From positions 1 to 31,271 of the forward strand of contig JAYZDB010000274.1 of assembly GCA_036338025.1 (NCBI GenBank): a DNA stretch of 31,271 nt. Direction: 5' to 3'. Origin of the DNA: JAYZDB01 sp036338025. GTDB taxonomy: Bacteria > Planctomycetota > UBA1135 > UBA2386. Shown here piece by piece: positions 15,378-23,437 of the stretch (position 1 is its first letter; each line of letters begins with the position of its first letter). Both the position numbers and the translations under genes were made by a program. The notes beneath the pieces were generated by a model. The model saw only the letters and a list, made by a program, of their open reading frames with translations. It had not been told where the DNA came from and ran no database searches.

Positions 15378-17873
15378 TCAACCAAGATACCTGAAGTCAA
15401 GACACGCAAACAGCGTGTGGAACAACTGACCCCAGGCCTTCGTTTGGTTGTCAGAGGAAAATCGCGCCAGAAACTCTCGCGCAAGACGACGCTCCTCGAC
15501 ATCTGGGAGGCGCCCGATTGTTCGTAGATACGCACGATCAAGCAGTTGATTGACGTCCTGGTCCGCTTCAACCAAGAGCTGGCGAGCCGCAAAGTCGGCG
15601 TGTCGCATCACCCATGGGCTATTCATGAGGTAGAGGGCCTGGGTCGAAACGTGGCTGTTGATCCTACGGCCAGTCACGAGGTTTGGATCCGCAGCATCGA
15701 AGACGTTAAACATCTCCAGTCGGGTACCGCGGAACCTCGGCACGTAGACACTTCGACGATTCGACTCGAAAGCGTAGCCATAATCGTAGGTCGAGAATTT
15801 TCGGATGGTCGAGCCACCCATCTTCGGATCGAGCTGACCACTGACCACGAGAATCGTGTCACGCAGCGACTCAGCGTCCAATCGCCGCCGATTTGCATGA
15901 GACAGCAAGCGGTTGTCTGGATCGGGGGCGTGGTTTGCCGCAGTGCGAAGACGGTAGGCAGCAGACACTACGAGTTCCCGAATCAGTTTCTTGGACGACC
16001 AACCTCGACGTACGAAGTTGGCGGCCAACCAATCCAACAGCTCAGGATGCGAGGGCCTCTCCCCCATCTTGCCGAAGTTATCGGTAGTCCGGACCAACCC
16101 AGTTCCAAACAGATGGTGCCAGACACGGTTCACGTAGACACGGGCAACCAACGGATGTTTCGGGTCAGCCAGCCACTCAGCCAACTCACGACGACCGCTC
16201 TCGGTAGGCGGAATACTGGGGCGAGCATCGCCGCAGACCGTCAAGAACCCGCGTGGCACAACGGCGCCGAGGGTCCTGGGCAGACCACGAGAATGCACGT
16301 GACCGTCTTTTGGTTTGGCGACATCGCGAACTGCCATCGCCACTGGTGGCGCCGGCGGCGCGGCCTTCTTCAAACGGGCGAGTTCCGCCTCCAACGCCGT
16401 CTGTCGATCCCGGCGCTGAGCCGCGAGTGCCGCACGCTTGTCTGCCGGCGCCCTGAGTGCCTTCTCCTTCGCCTCACCGATTGGGATCAACTGCAAACCA
16501 TCGACGATCACATGACCATTCGTACTGCTGGTCTTGACGGTGACCGCACCCAGCCGTCCCTTCTCGAAATGAAACTGTCCAACCGGCGCAATCTCGCCGC
16601 CAGCGGACCCTACGCTGCGCTGGCTCACGCTCACTTGTTGGTTGCCGCCAGCATGAGTGACTTCAACCGGCACGTTGGTCGCGCGGCTTGGACCACTCGT
16701 GAATATCAGCCGGATTTCATACTCCCCATCGTTTGGGATATCCGGGACGAACCGCACGGACTTCTTCCCCTTTGACTTGTTGTCGTCGTGGATATAACCC
16801 CGACCGAGGTAGCCAGCGACATGGGTCGAAGACACCCACTTCCCTACCCTCTTTGCATCCACATCATCAAGCACGATGCCCCGCAATGCGTCCTGCTGGA
16901 AAGCACGCTTTGAAGGCGCCTTTGCCTTGCGGAGCAACTTCAGTTGCTGCTGCACGGACTTCTGGCGTTTCTGATGAACGTGATATGCACGTAAGCCTGG
17001 ACCACGCAGTTCCCGCTCGACGTATCCGGAAACATTACCTCGGGTGAGGAGCTCGGTGCTCCCGAAGATCCCCGCCAAGGCGTAGTAGTCCTCGATCGGC
17101 ACGGGGTCAAACTTGTGGTCGTGGCACCGTGCACAACCCAGGGTCATCCCCATGAATACTCGTCCAACGGTGTCGATCTGCTCGTCAATCACATCCATGC
17201 GGAGCAACTGCTTGTCCTGCTGCTCGTAGTTGGTGGGACCCAATTCGAGAAATCCCGTCGCGATGACCTGCCGGTTGTGTTGATCATCGCTCTCGAACTG
17301 CAGCAGATCCCCAGCGAGTTGCTCACGGAGAAACTGGGCGAACGGTCGATCTGCGTTGTAGCTATCGATGACGTAGTCACGAAACCGCCAGGCATTCTTG
17401 AACATCAGGCTTCGTCCACCACCGCTCGACTCCGCAAACCGCGCGACGTCCAACCAGTGCCGTCCCCAACGTTCGCCAAATTGTCTCGACGCGATCAAGC
17501 TATCGACCAGGTTCTCGTAAGCAGCATCGCTCGGATCGCTGGCGAATCGCTCAACGACTTCAGGGGTCGGCGGCAAGCCCGTGAGATCGTAGTGCAAGCG
17601 CCGAATCAAGCTGCGCGGGTCGCTGGCCTGGACTGGCTGCAAACCCACCTCCTCCATCGCCGCCAGGAGAAAACGGTCCACCGGGCCGCGGGTCCAGCCG
17701 GTGGTTCGGGTCTTCGGGACCGCCACCTCTCGCACCGGCCGAAATGCCCACCAAAGACCGCCTTCCGAGTCGCCCGACTGCGAATAGGTCGAGTCCTGAG
17801 CCACTGCTACAGCTGCCAACAGCAGGACACTCGCGATCGACGCGAAACGAGATGTAGAAGACCCTTGGGCCAT
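15378..17873 (-). CDS. Secreted DUF1549/DUF1553 protein with CxxCH and golvesin-like insert
   Basis: 831 residues with a signal peptide (FASIASVLLLAAVAVAQ). DUF1549 spans ~60-270 (VDRFLLAAMEEVGLQP, RRLHYDLTGLPPTPEVVERF, RWGRHWLDVARFAES) and ends in GCARCHDHKFDPVPIEDYYA, where C247-x2-C250-H251 can bind heme c. Residues ~345-475 form a beta-rich insert (VAGYLGRGYIHDDNKSKGKK, GEYEIRLIFTSGPSRATNVP, HVIVDGLQLIP) like the golvesin/Xly carbohydrate-binding domain. A charged coiled-coil stretch follows. DUF1553 is C-terminal (~560-815: RVYVNRVWHHLFGTGLV, ALYLMNSPWVMRHA). The upstream PSCyt1-type domain found in many relatives is absent. It is the middle gene of the sulfatase operon. Its biochemical role is unknown. 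Confidence 0.92.
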   Translation of the reverse strand: MAQGSSTSRFASIASVLLLAAVAVAQDSTYSQSGDSEGGLWWAFRPVREVAVPKTRTTGWTRGPVDRFLLAAMEEVGLQPVQASDPRSLIRRLHYDLTGLPPTPEVVERFASDPSDAAYENLVDSLIASRQFGERWGRHWLDVARFAESSGGGRSLMFKNAWRFRDYVIDSYNADRPFAQFLREQLAGDLLQFESDDQHNRQVIATGFLELGPTNYEQQDKQLLRMDVIDEQIDTVGRVFMGMTLGCARCHDHKFDPVPIEDYYALAGIFGSTELLTRGNVSGYVERELRGPGLRAYHVHQKRQKSVQQQLKLLRKAKAPSKRAFQQDALRGIVLDDVDAKRVGKWVSSTHVAGYLGRGYIHDDNKSKGKKSVRFVPDIPNDGEYEIRLIFTSGPSRATNVPVEVTHAGGNQQVSVSQRSVGSAGGEIAPVGQFHFEKGRLGAVTVKTSSTNGHVIVDGLQLIPIGEAKEKALRAPADKRAALAAQRRDRQTALEAELARLKKAAPPAPPVAMAVRDVAKPKDGHVHSRGLPRTLGAVVPRGFLTVCGDARPSIPPTESGRRELAEWLADPKHPLVARVYVNRVWHHLFGTGLVRTTDNFGKMGERPSHPELLDWLAANFVRRGWSSKKLIRELVVSAAYRLRTAANHAPDPDNRLLSHANRRRLDAESLRDTILVVSGQLDPKMGGSTIRKFSTYDYGYAFESNRRSVYVPRFRGTRLEMFNVFDAADPNLVTGRRINSHVSTQALYLMNSPWVMRHADFAARQLLVEADQDVNQLLDRAYLRTIGRLPDVEERRLAREFLARFSSDNQTKAWGQLFHTLFACLDFRYLG

Positions 17874-17908
17874 GCACTCATCTTAGAGTGCCAGCGGGAT
17901 TTCAGCGA

Positions 17909-19840
17909 CTACTTGCCAAGCACACCGATCTCCGCCGCCGATGCCCACGGCCCCCCGGCGACCTCAGACAACACCCGAATCAGTAGATACCGTCCTCTAG
18001 CCGGGTCGATGGTGACCTTCTGAACGCTCTTCTTTCTCTCGAACGTAGCAGTCAGATCCGGTTTACCGCTCTTGCCAAGCGCTTTGGGGTCATCCCCAAC
18101 ATAGAACTCACACTTCGCAAAGGCCCCATTCCAACCTTTGTCCTGTCGCGCCAGGTACAAAAACCCACGCACCCGACGCTGACTACCCATGTCGAGCAAG
18201 ATCTCATGAGGGTGCTTCGGGGTCTCAGTACCGAACGCGGTATGCCAATGAGTCCGCGAGTCTCCATCAAGGGCGTACCGGGCTTGCCTCCCGTTCACCG
18301 GACTCTCGCTGGTGACGCGCATGACCTTCCAATCGGCCCGCGAGATCAAGCCGCGCTTTGGCAGACTTCGGCGCTTGCCTCCGGGTCGATAGACACCCTT
18401 GGCACGGCGATCCTTCTCATGGTCCGATCGATCCGCAAAAGTACCCGACTCCACTGGTTGATGTGCAGCGACAGCAAAACCCCGCATCCGCTCGAGCAAT
18501 TCGGGATGCTCGGCAGCGACGTCATGCGCCTCCGAGAGGTCCTTGTCGAGATCGTACAGCGCCCATGGACCCTGCTTCTTGGTTTGGATCGCCTTGAACG
18601 AACCACACCGCACTGCAGTCTGCCGTCCGAGTTCCCAGTAGAGATACTCGTGACGTGCTTGTTCACGACCGAGTAGCTCGGGCAAGAACGAGATTCCATC
18701 GATGTCCGTCGGCACCTGGGCTTTGCCGATCTCGGCAAAGGTCGGCATGAGATCCGGGAAGTAGCACAGGTGGTCACTGGTCTGGCCCTTGGCGATTTGG
18801 CCGGGCCACCGGGCGATCATCGGAATCCGCAAGCCGCCCTCGTAGAGGTTGCCCTTATGGCCACGGAACTCGACGCCGGTCCGCGGATTCACGTTCGGTC
18901 CATGAAAACCGCGGGGGTGGGTGCCGTCCCGGAAGTAGTCGTTACCACCGTTGTCACCTGCAAACATCACCAGGGTGTTGTCCGCCAATCCCAGATCTTC
19001 GAGCAAGGTGAGCACTTCGCCGACCTGGCGGTCGAGCATGTTCACCATCGCGGCGTAGCGCCGCGCCGACTCACCCCAGGGCTTGTCCTTATAGAGTTGC
19101 CAGGATGGATCATCCTCGGGAATGTCGAACAAGCCGTGCGGTGGCGTGACTGGCATATAGCAGAAGAAAGGCCGGTCGTGGTTGTCGCGGATGAACTTCT
19201 TGGCGGCCTCGTGAATGACATACTGCGAGTACGTGGCACCAGATCGCCCGCCTTTGTTGCCGGGCAAAACTTGCTCCTTGCTATTGTGGATCAAATAAGC
19301 CGGGTAGTAGGTGTGGGCGTGTACCTGGTCGTAGTAGCCGAGGAAGGTATCGAATCCGTGCTCTTCGGGGACCCCCGTCGAACCACGACCGCCGCAACCC
19401 CACTTGCCAAAACCACCAGTTGCATAGCCTCTGTCCTTCAAGACCGAAGCGATGGTGACTTCGCCTGCACGTAGCGGGGTACCACCACCGTTGCTTCGCA
19501 CCGAGGTGTGCCCGCTATGCTTGCCGGTCAACAGGGTACACCGGGTCGGTGCACACAGCGAAGAGCCAGCCAGGCATTGGGTAAATCGCAGCCCTTCGGT
19601 CGCCATCCGGTCGATATTCGGTGTCTGGATGTGCGGGTGTCCCATGCAGGACAACTCGAAGTAACCGAGTTCGTCAGCCATGATGTAGACGATATTTGGC
19701 AACCGACCCGCCGGGCGGACCGAGGCTGGTGAGGCACCATCCTGCACTCTTGAACCGGATCTATCGATCTGGCATTTAAGCGGAACCAAGGCAGTTGTGA
19801 CAAGAAAGAGGGCAATCGACCGCATGGTAGAGCGTGGCAT
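17909..19840 (-). CDS. Secreted arylsulfatase (S1 family) with C-terminal F5/8-type C domain
   Basis: 643 residues from the ATG at 19840, which gives a signal peptide (MRSIALFLVTTALVPLKCQ). An upstream ATG at 19891 would add 17 residues; an internal one at 19825 is also possible. The sulfatase fold starts at RLPNIVYIMADELGYFELSC (Asp-Glu instead of the more usual Asp-Asp). The formylglycine motif is CAPTR (C96-x-P-x-R100) followed by CTLLTGKHSGHT, so the protein needs a formylglycine-generating enzyme. GFGKWGCGG, TPPHGLFD and FAGDNGGNDY supply further metal and substrate residues. Residues ~490-640 form a discoidin-like domain (YALDGDSRTHWHTAF, ILLDMGSQRRVRGFLYLARQ) that probably binds glycans. 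It is the first gene of a three-gene operon with the DUF1549/1553 and DUF1501 genes. The target sulfated polysaccharide is unknown. Confidence 0.92.
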   Translation of the reverse strand: MPRSTMRSIALFLVTTALVPLKCQIDRSGSRVQDGASPASVRPAGRLPNIVYIMADELGYFELSCMGHPHIQTPNIDRMATEGLRFTQCLAGSSLCAPTRCTLLTGKHSGHTSVRSNGGGTPLRAGEVTIASVLKDRGYATGGFGKWGCGGRGSTGVPEEHGFDTFLGYYDQVHAHTYYPAYLIHNSKEQVLPGNKGGRSGATYSQYVIHEAAKKFIRDNHDRPFFCYMPVTPPHGLFDIPEDDPSWQLYKDKPWGESARRYAAMVNMLDRQVGEVLTLLEDLGLADNTLVMFAGDNGGNDYFRDGTHPRGFHGPNVNPRTGVEFRGHKGNLYEGGLRIPMIARWPGQIAKGQTSDHLCYFPDLMPTFAEIGKAQVPTDIDGISFLPELLGREQARHEYLYWELGRQTAVRCGSFKAIQTKKQGPWALYDLDKDLSEAHDVAAEHPELLERMRGFAVAAHQPVESGTFADRSDHEKDRRAKGVYRPGGKRRSLPKRGLISRADWKVMRVTSESPVNGRQARYALDGDSRTHWHTAFGTETPKHPHEILLDMGSQRRVRGFLYLARQDKGWNGAFAKCEFYVGDDPKALGKSGKPDLTATFERKKSVQKVTIDPARGRYLLIRVLSEVAGGPWASAAEIGVLGK

Positions 19841-19994
19841 AGTCAATACGAACACACACAGAGGTGCGATATGTGGAACCTGGGGGATCATCCCACCATA
19901 CTACGGGGCGCGGAATCTTGACCGTGCTGGGTCGCAGGAATCGTCGGTTTGGTTTTCCTCCTGAAGTAGCCTCTCACGATGCTATGGTGCCGAC

Positions 19995-20867
19995 GTGCAA
20001 AGCAGTGACGGTCTCCCGAACCAGGTCCAAATCGGCGGCTACAAGTGTGGTAGCACGACGGTCGCTAGTGTTCTCGATCAGCATCCGGATGTCTGCATCA
20101 GCGACATCAAGGAACCCCAGTTCTTCACCTACAATTGGGGCAAGGGGATCGATTGGTATCGGCAGACTTTCTCGAACCATGCCGGCGAAAAGATCCTCGG
20201 TGATGCGAGTACCTCGTATAGCCAGTTCCTCGACCCACCAGGCAATTGGGGCGAGCCAATCAGCAGGATGCGCGAGACTCTCGGCCCCGACCCGAAGTTG
20301 CTCTACGTCATCCGCCATCCCGTCGATCGACTGATCTCAGCCCAACACTACCTGCTCCTTCGGAGCATGACCGACTCGACAAGCCTCTCGAATTTCGTCG
20401 AGGACCGGCCCCAGCACCTCGAGACCGGGCGGTACATGACGCACATCCAACGGTACCTCGAAGTCTTCGATCGATCGCAACTGAAGGTTGTCGTGATCGA
20501 GAGACTCAACGAGAACCCGGCCGCAGCCTATCGTGACATCCTCGAGTTCCTGGAGGTCGACCCAAACCACCAGTTCGCGTCCTTCTCGGCGCGGAACACC
20601 AGTGCCTCCCGGCGGAAGATGCCCTACTGGATGACGAGAACGGCAGAGTACATGCGAAGACGCCCCCCTCTCCTGAAGGTCTACCAGGTCCTTCGCAAAC
20701 CAGCAGAGTCCTTGCTGTTCCGATTCGGCAAGAAGGTGCCGCGTCCCACCGTGACAACCGAAGAGTACAACTCGATCTACGAGGTATACCGACCGGAGAT
20801 TGAAGCCCTCAGCGAGTGGCTGGGCGAAGACCTGTTGTCCATCTGGACAGCCCGAACCGTCGAGTAA
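19995..20867 (+). CDS. PAPS-dependent sulfotransferase, heparan-type
   Basis: 290 residues starting at GTG 19995. The 5'-phosphosulfate loop is QIGGYKCGSTTVASVLDQHP, with K17 the likely catalytic lysine. KEPQFF follows, as in heparan sulfate-type sulfotransferases, then LGDASTSY. The 3'-phosphate motif is LYVIRHPVDRLISAQHY (R107, S115). No signal peptide is seen, so it should act in the cytoplasm using PAPS, sulfating a glycan or lipid precursor. It diverges from the sulfatase operon over 154 bp and ends 5 bp from the convergent zinc-ribbon gene. The acceptor is unknown. Confidence 0.9.
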   Translation: MQSSDGLPNQVQIGGYKCGSTTVASVLDQHPDVCISDIKEPQFFTYNWGKGIDWYRQTFSNHAGEKILGDASTSYSQFLDPPGNWGEPISRMRETLGPDPKLLYVIRHPVDRLISAQHYLLLRSMTDSTSLSNFVEDRPQHLETGRYMTHIQRYLEVFDRSQLKVVVIERLNENPAAAYRDILEFLEVDPNHQFASFSARNTSASRRKMPYWMTRTAEYMRRRPPLLKVYQVLRKPAESLLFRFGKKVPRPTVTTEEYNSIYEVYRPEIEALSEWLGEDLLSIWTARTVE

Positions 20868-20872
20868 CCAAG

Positions 20873-22015
20873 TCAGAGGTTGGCGGCTATCGCGACGATC
20901 ACGACCACAATCGCCACCATCGACACCACGAACAGCAGGATCTTGATCCAACTGTAGGGCCGCTCGCCCTGTACCTCACCAGTCGCCGCATTGACCAACA
21001 CCTGGAAGCGCTTCTTGCCGTACTTGTAGGCCATCAACCACACCGGCAGCAGAAGGTGTTTGTAGGTCAACGCTCCATATTCTGTCTGGATCGAGTGTAC
21101 TCGCTGCACGTCGCCTCCGATGCGCGAGCAAACATCCGAGTAGATCGCCGCGCCGATCCGTTGCTCAGCTTGCTCCAACCCGGCGCGCAGCGGCACGTCG
21201 TAGGTACGCGCAAGATAGCCCGCCAACACCTGTTGGTTGAACGGCAGGCAGCGATCGAGCGGCCACGGCTCCAGGGAGCGCACCCGTTTGCTAGAGAGTC
21301 CGCGCCCGGCGGCTACCAGGACGTCATCGAAAAAACGCCGGAACGACCCAGAGGCTGGATACCAGCGCGTGCGACGCTCTTGTACGGTCTTGTCGCCGCG
21401 CCGGACGGACACGTAGTAGTGCTCGCCACGCTCACCAACGTAGTCATTCATGGTCAGCGCGTCGTAGGTCCAATAGGGCATGTAGACACCACTGAAGCGA
21501 CCCTGTGCTCCACGCTGCTTGAACTCGTTTGGCGCAAACCAACGTGATTGGACCCACAGTTTCAAGTTGGACTGGGCCTTCGAGCGTTCGACCTGGAAAG
21601 GCAGCACCCCATCTACCTTGATCCGATCCTCTGCATCGTGAATCCCCTCGAGTTGGATCGGGGTAGCACAGTAGGGACACTCCTTGCTGGTCAGGGTTCC
21701 GTGGAATTGCACCTGTGCCCCACAGTCCACGCATGCGACCTGCTTGACGTCTGACATCGCTTGCGACCCGCTTGAACGCCTGGTCGCCTGCTCGTCGAGA
21801 GCATCGCGGAGATCCTGTTCCTCGACCCGAGCGTCCTCGGCGATCTCGAGTGCCTTGACATGCCCGCAAAACGGACACTCCAAGCGTTGCACATCGATAG
21901 CGAATTCAAAATCCGCGCCACAACCGTCACACGGAAACACCCGCGACTCAGCCTGCTTCGCTTCACGACTCACATCTTCACTCTCGACCGGCGGCAGCGG
22001 CGGCACATCACTCAT
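20873..22015 (-). CDS. Double zinc-ribbon, C-terminally membrane-anchored protein (YdjG-like), partner of the SPFH protein
   Basis: 380 residues from the ATG at 22015. The longer frame to 22123 overlaps the SPFH gene and has no conserved look. Two zinc ribbons are visible: FPCDGCGADFEF...LECPFCGH (C29, C32, C47, C50) and VACVDCGAQVQF...KECPYCATP (C95, C98, C113, C116). A middle domain follows (WFAPNEFKQRGAQGRFSGVY, MPYWTYDALTMNDYVGERG). The protein ends in one membrane helix (ILLFVVSMVAIVVVIVAIAA). This resembles Bacillus YdjG, which with YdjH anchors the SPFH protein YdjI and PspA in an envelope-stress module. It lies 25 bp downstream of an SPFH gene, so the pair probably works together. Database labels calling relatives a PriA-like helicase would be wrong, since no helicase motifs are seen. 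Confidence 0.83.
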   Translation of the reverse strand: MSDVPPLPPVESEDVSREAKQAESRVFPCDGCGADFEFAIDVQRLECPFCGHVKALEIAEDARVEEQDLRDALDEQATRRSSGSQAMSDVKQVACVDCGAQVQFHGTLTSKECPYCATPIQLEGIHDAEDRIKVDGVLPFQVERSKAQSNLKLWVQSRWFAPNEFKQRGAQGRFSGVYMPYWTYDALTMNDYVGERGEHYYVSVRRGDKTVQERRTRWYPASGSFRRFFDDVLVAAGRGLSSKRVRSLEPWPLDRCLPFNQQVLAGYLARTYDVPLRAGLEQAEQRIGAAIYSDVCSRIGGDVQRVHSIQTEYGALTYKHLLLPVWLMAYKYGKKRFQVLVNAATGEVQGERPYSWIKILLFVVSMVAIVVVIVAIAANL

Positions 22016-22040
22016 GGCAACGAATCTCCCAGGCGATGAG

Positions 22041-23150
22041 CTAGGCGGGTGGAGGAGGTGGCGGTGGTGGCGGTCCAAAGACAGCCGCCAGTTGCGGCAC
22101 CTCGCCAGCAGCCTGCCAACCACCCATTCCAGCGTGCCAGACCATGGTGCCGCTCTCTACCTGACCAGCCTTGACCGCGGTCTCCATCTGGGTCTGGGAG
22201 ATCGGTCCCATCGACTGTCCGTCCGCAGCGTAGTACCACTGCATCTGAGTCGGCAAGGGCGGTGGGGTAGCAATCGTGCCGCCGGCGCCGCCCTGGCCAT
22301 AGCCCCGTACCATCTGGTTCGCCATCGCGAATCCCATTCCCAGGCCCATGCCATCGCCGGCGCCACCCCCAGGATTGGCGGCAGCCTCCGTCATGGCCTC
22401 AGCCATCTGGAATTGCTGGTAGCGACCGATGTCTCCGATCACACCCATCGAGGTCCGCTTGTCGAGCGCCTTCTCAACCTCTTCGGGGAAGGAGACGTTG
22501 ACCACGAACAGTTGCGGAACCTCCAGGCCGTACTCGTCATCAATGTTCTCGCAGACTGCCTTGCGAAGCTCCTCACCGATCTCGGTGTAGTTGCTGGCCA
22601 GATCAAGCGCGGCGATCTTGGAGCTGCCCAATACGTCCGCGAGGGTTGATCCAATCACGCCACGCATCAAAGTCTCCAGTTCGTCGGTCTCGAAGACTCC
22701 GTCCGTGCCGACCAGTTCCGTGATCAATGCCCGTGGGTCCAAGGCCCGCATCGTATAGGTGCCGAAGGCTCGTAAACGAATCGGACCAAACTCCGGATCC
22801 CGCATCATCACAGGACTCGGAGTGCCCCACTTGAGATCCGTGACCACCCGGGTGTTGACGAAGTAGATCTCGCACTTGAAGGGGCTGTCGAAACCATGCT
22901 TCCAACCCTGCAGGGTGCTGAGGATCGGGACGTTGTTGGTTTCCAGAGTGTGCATCCCGGGTTCAAACACATCAGCGAGTTGACCCTCGTGCACAAACAC
23001 GGCCACCTGACCTGGTCGAACGATCAGTTGGGCGCCGTTCTTGATCTGGTTGTGGTAGCGCGGGAAGCGCCAAACGAGAGTTCGTCGGGTGTCATCAATC
23101 CACTCGATAATGTCGACAAACTCGGCTCGTAGCTTGGAAAACAGTCCCAT
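22041..23150 (-). CDS. SPFH/Band-7 protein with C-terminal GYF_2 domain (YdjI-like)
   Basis: 369 residues. The SPFH domain spans ~35-240 (LIVRPGQVAVFVHEGQLADV, PGMHTLETNNVPILSTLQGW, RLRAFGTYTMRALDP, YGLEVPQLFVVNVSFPEEVE) and matches the virion-core-like branch that includes YdjI. A Gly/Met-rich linker (~255-300) leads to a GYF_2 domain (WYYAADGQSMGPISQTQMET to ~358), which should bind proline-rich peptides. The tail is a run of nine prolines. The GYF_2 domain could therefore bind the tail of a neighbouring subunit. No signal peptide or membrane helix is seen, so it probably associates with the inner face of the membrane through the zinc-ribbon partner. It is the first gene of the operon. No pspA homologue is visible in the window. 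Confidence 0.9.
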   Translation of the reverse strand: MGLFSKLRAEFVDIIEWIDDTRRTLVWRFPRYHNQIKNGAQLIVRPGQVAVFVHEGQLADVFEPGMHTLETNNVPILSTLQGWKHGFDSPFKCEIYFVNTRVVTDLKWGTPSPVMMRDPEFGPIRLRAFGTYTMRALDPRALITELVGTDGVFETDELETLMRGVIGSTLADVLGSSKIAALDLASNYTEIGEELRKAVCENIDDEYGLEVPQLFVVNVSFPEEVEKALDKRTSMGVIGDIGRYQQFQMAEAMTEAAANPGGGAGDGMGLGMGFAMANQMVRGYGQGGAGGTIATPPPLPTQMQWYYAADGQSMGPISQTQMETAVKAGQVESGTMVWHAGMGGWQAAGEVPQLAAVFGPPPPPPPPPA

Positions 23151-23437
23151 GGCATCAGTGTTCGGGTAGGGGGGTAGGGGTCAAGGGCATGGCCTGGTCA
23201 GTCTAGGTTTCTAAACCCCAGAAATTCAAAAGTCAGGTCTGGCAGGCGGACCGGCGGATTCGGATCCGTCGCAGGCAGAACGCCACTCGGCTCGCCGCGA
23301 CCCTGGGTTTTCATCACGCATAATACGCCGTTTCGCCTGATTACAACCGAGGAAAGGACATTCCTAGGGATCGCGAGAAAGCCGTAAACCCCGGGCTCGC
23401 AAACGATTGGTCGCCACGGTTTTCGGGTGGTCGGGGT
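23151..23437. other. Largest intergenic gap: SPFH leader side and alkaline phosphatase 3' side
   Basis: Apart from the G-run motif, this 287-bp gap contains a weak minus-strand promoter-like pair (TTGTAA at 23346-23341 and TATTAT at 23325-23320), but the spacer is only 15. I see no ORF, tRNA, or clear terminator for either flanking gene. Confidence 0.4.
23164..23187 (+). other. G-quadruplex-type sequence upstream of the SPFH gene
   Basis: Four runs of three or more G (23164-23166, 23169-23174, 23177-23180, 23185-23187) are separated by TA, TA and TCAA. This meets the canonical G3+N1-7 rule. It lies 13 bases upstream of the SPFH start codon on the template strand. The transcript would carry the C-rich complement in its leader. 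Confidence 0.5.

Noticed and set aside
17115..20318. Several long plus- and minus-strand frames opposite the sulfatase operon and the sulfotransferase
   Set aside because: All lie within genes with strong family motifs and show no domain of their own.
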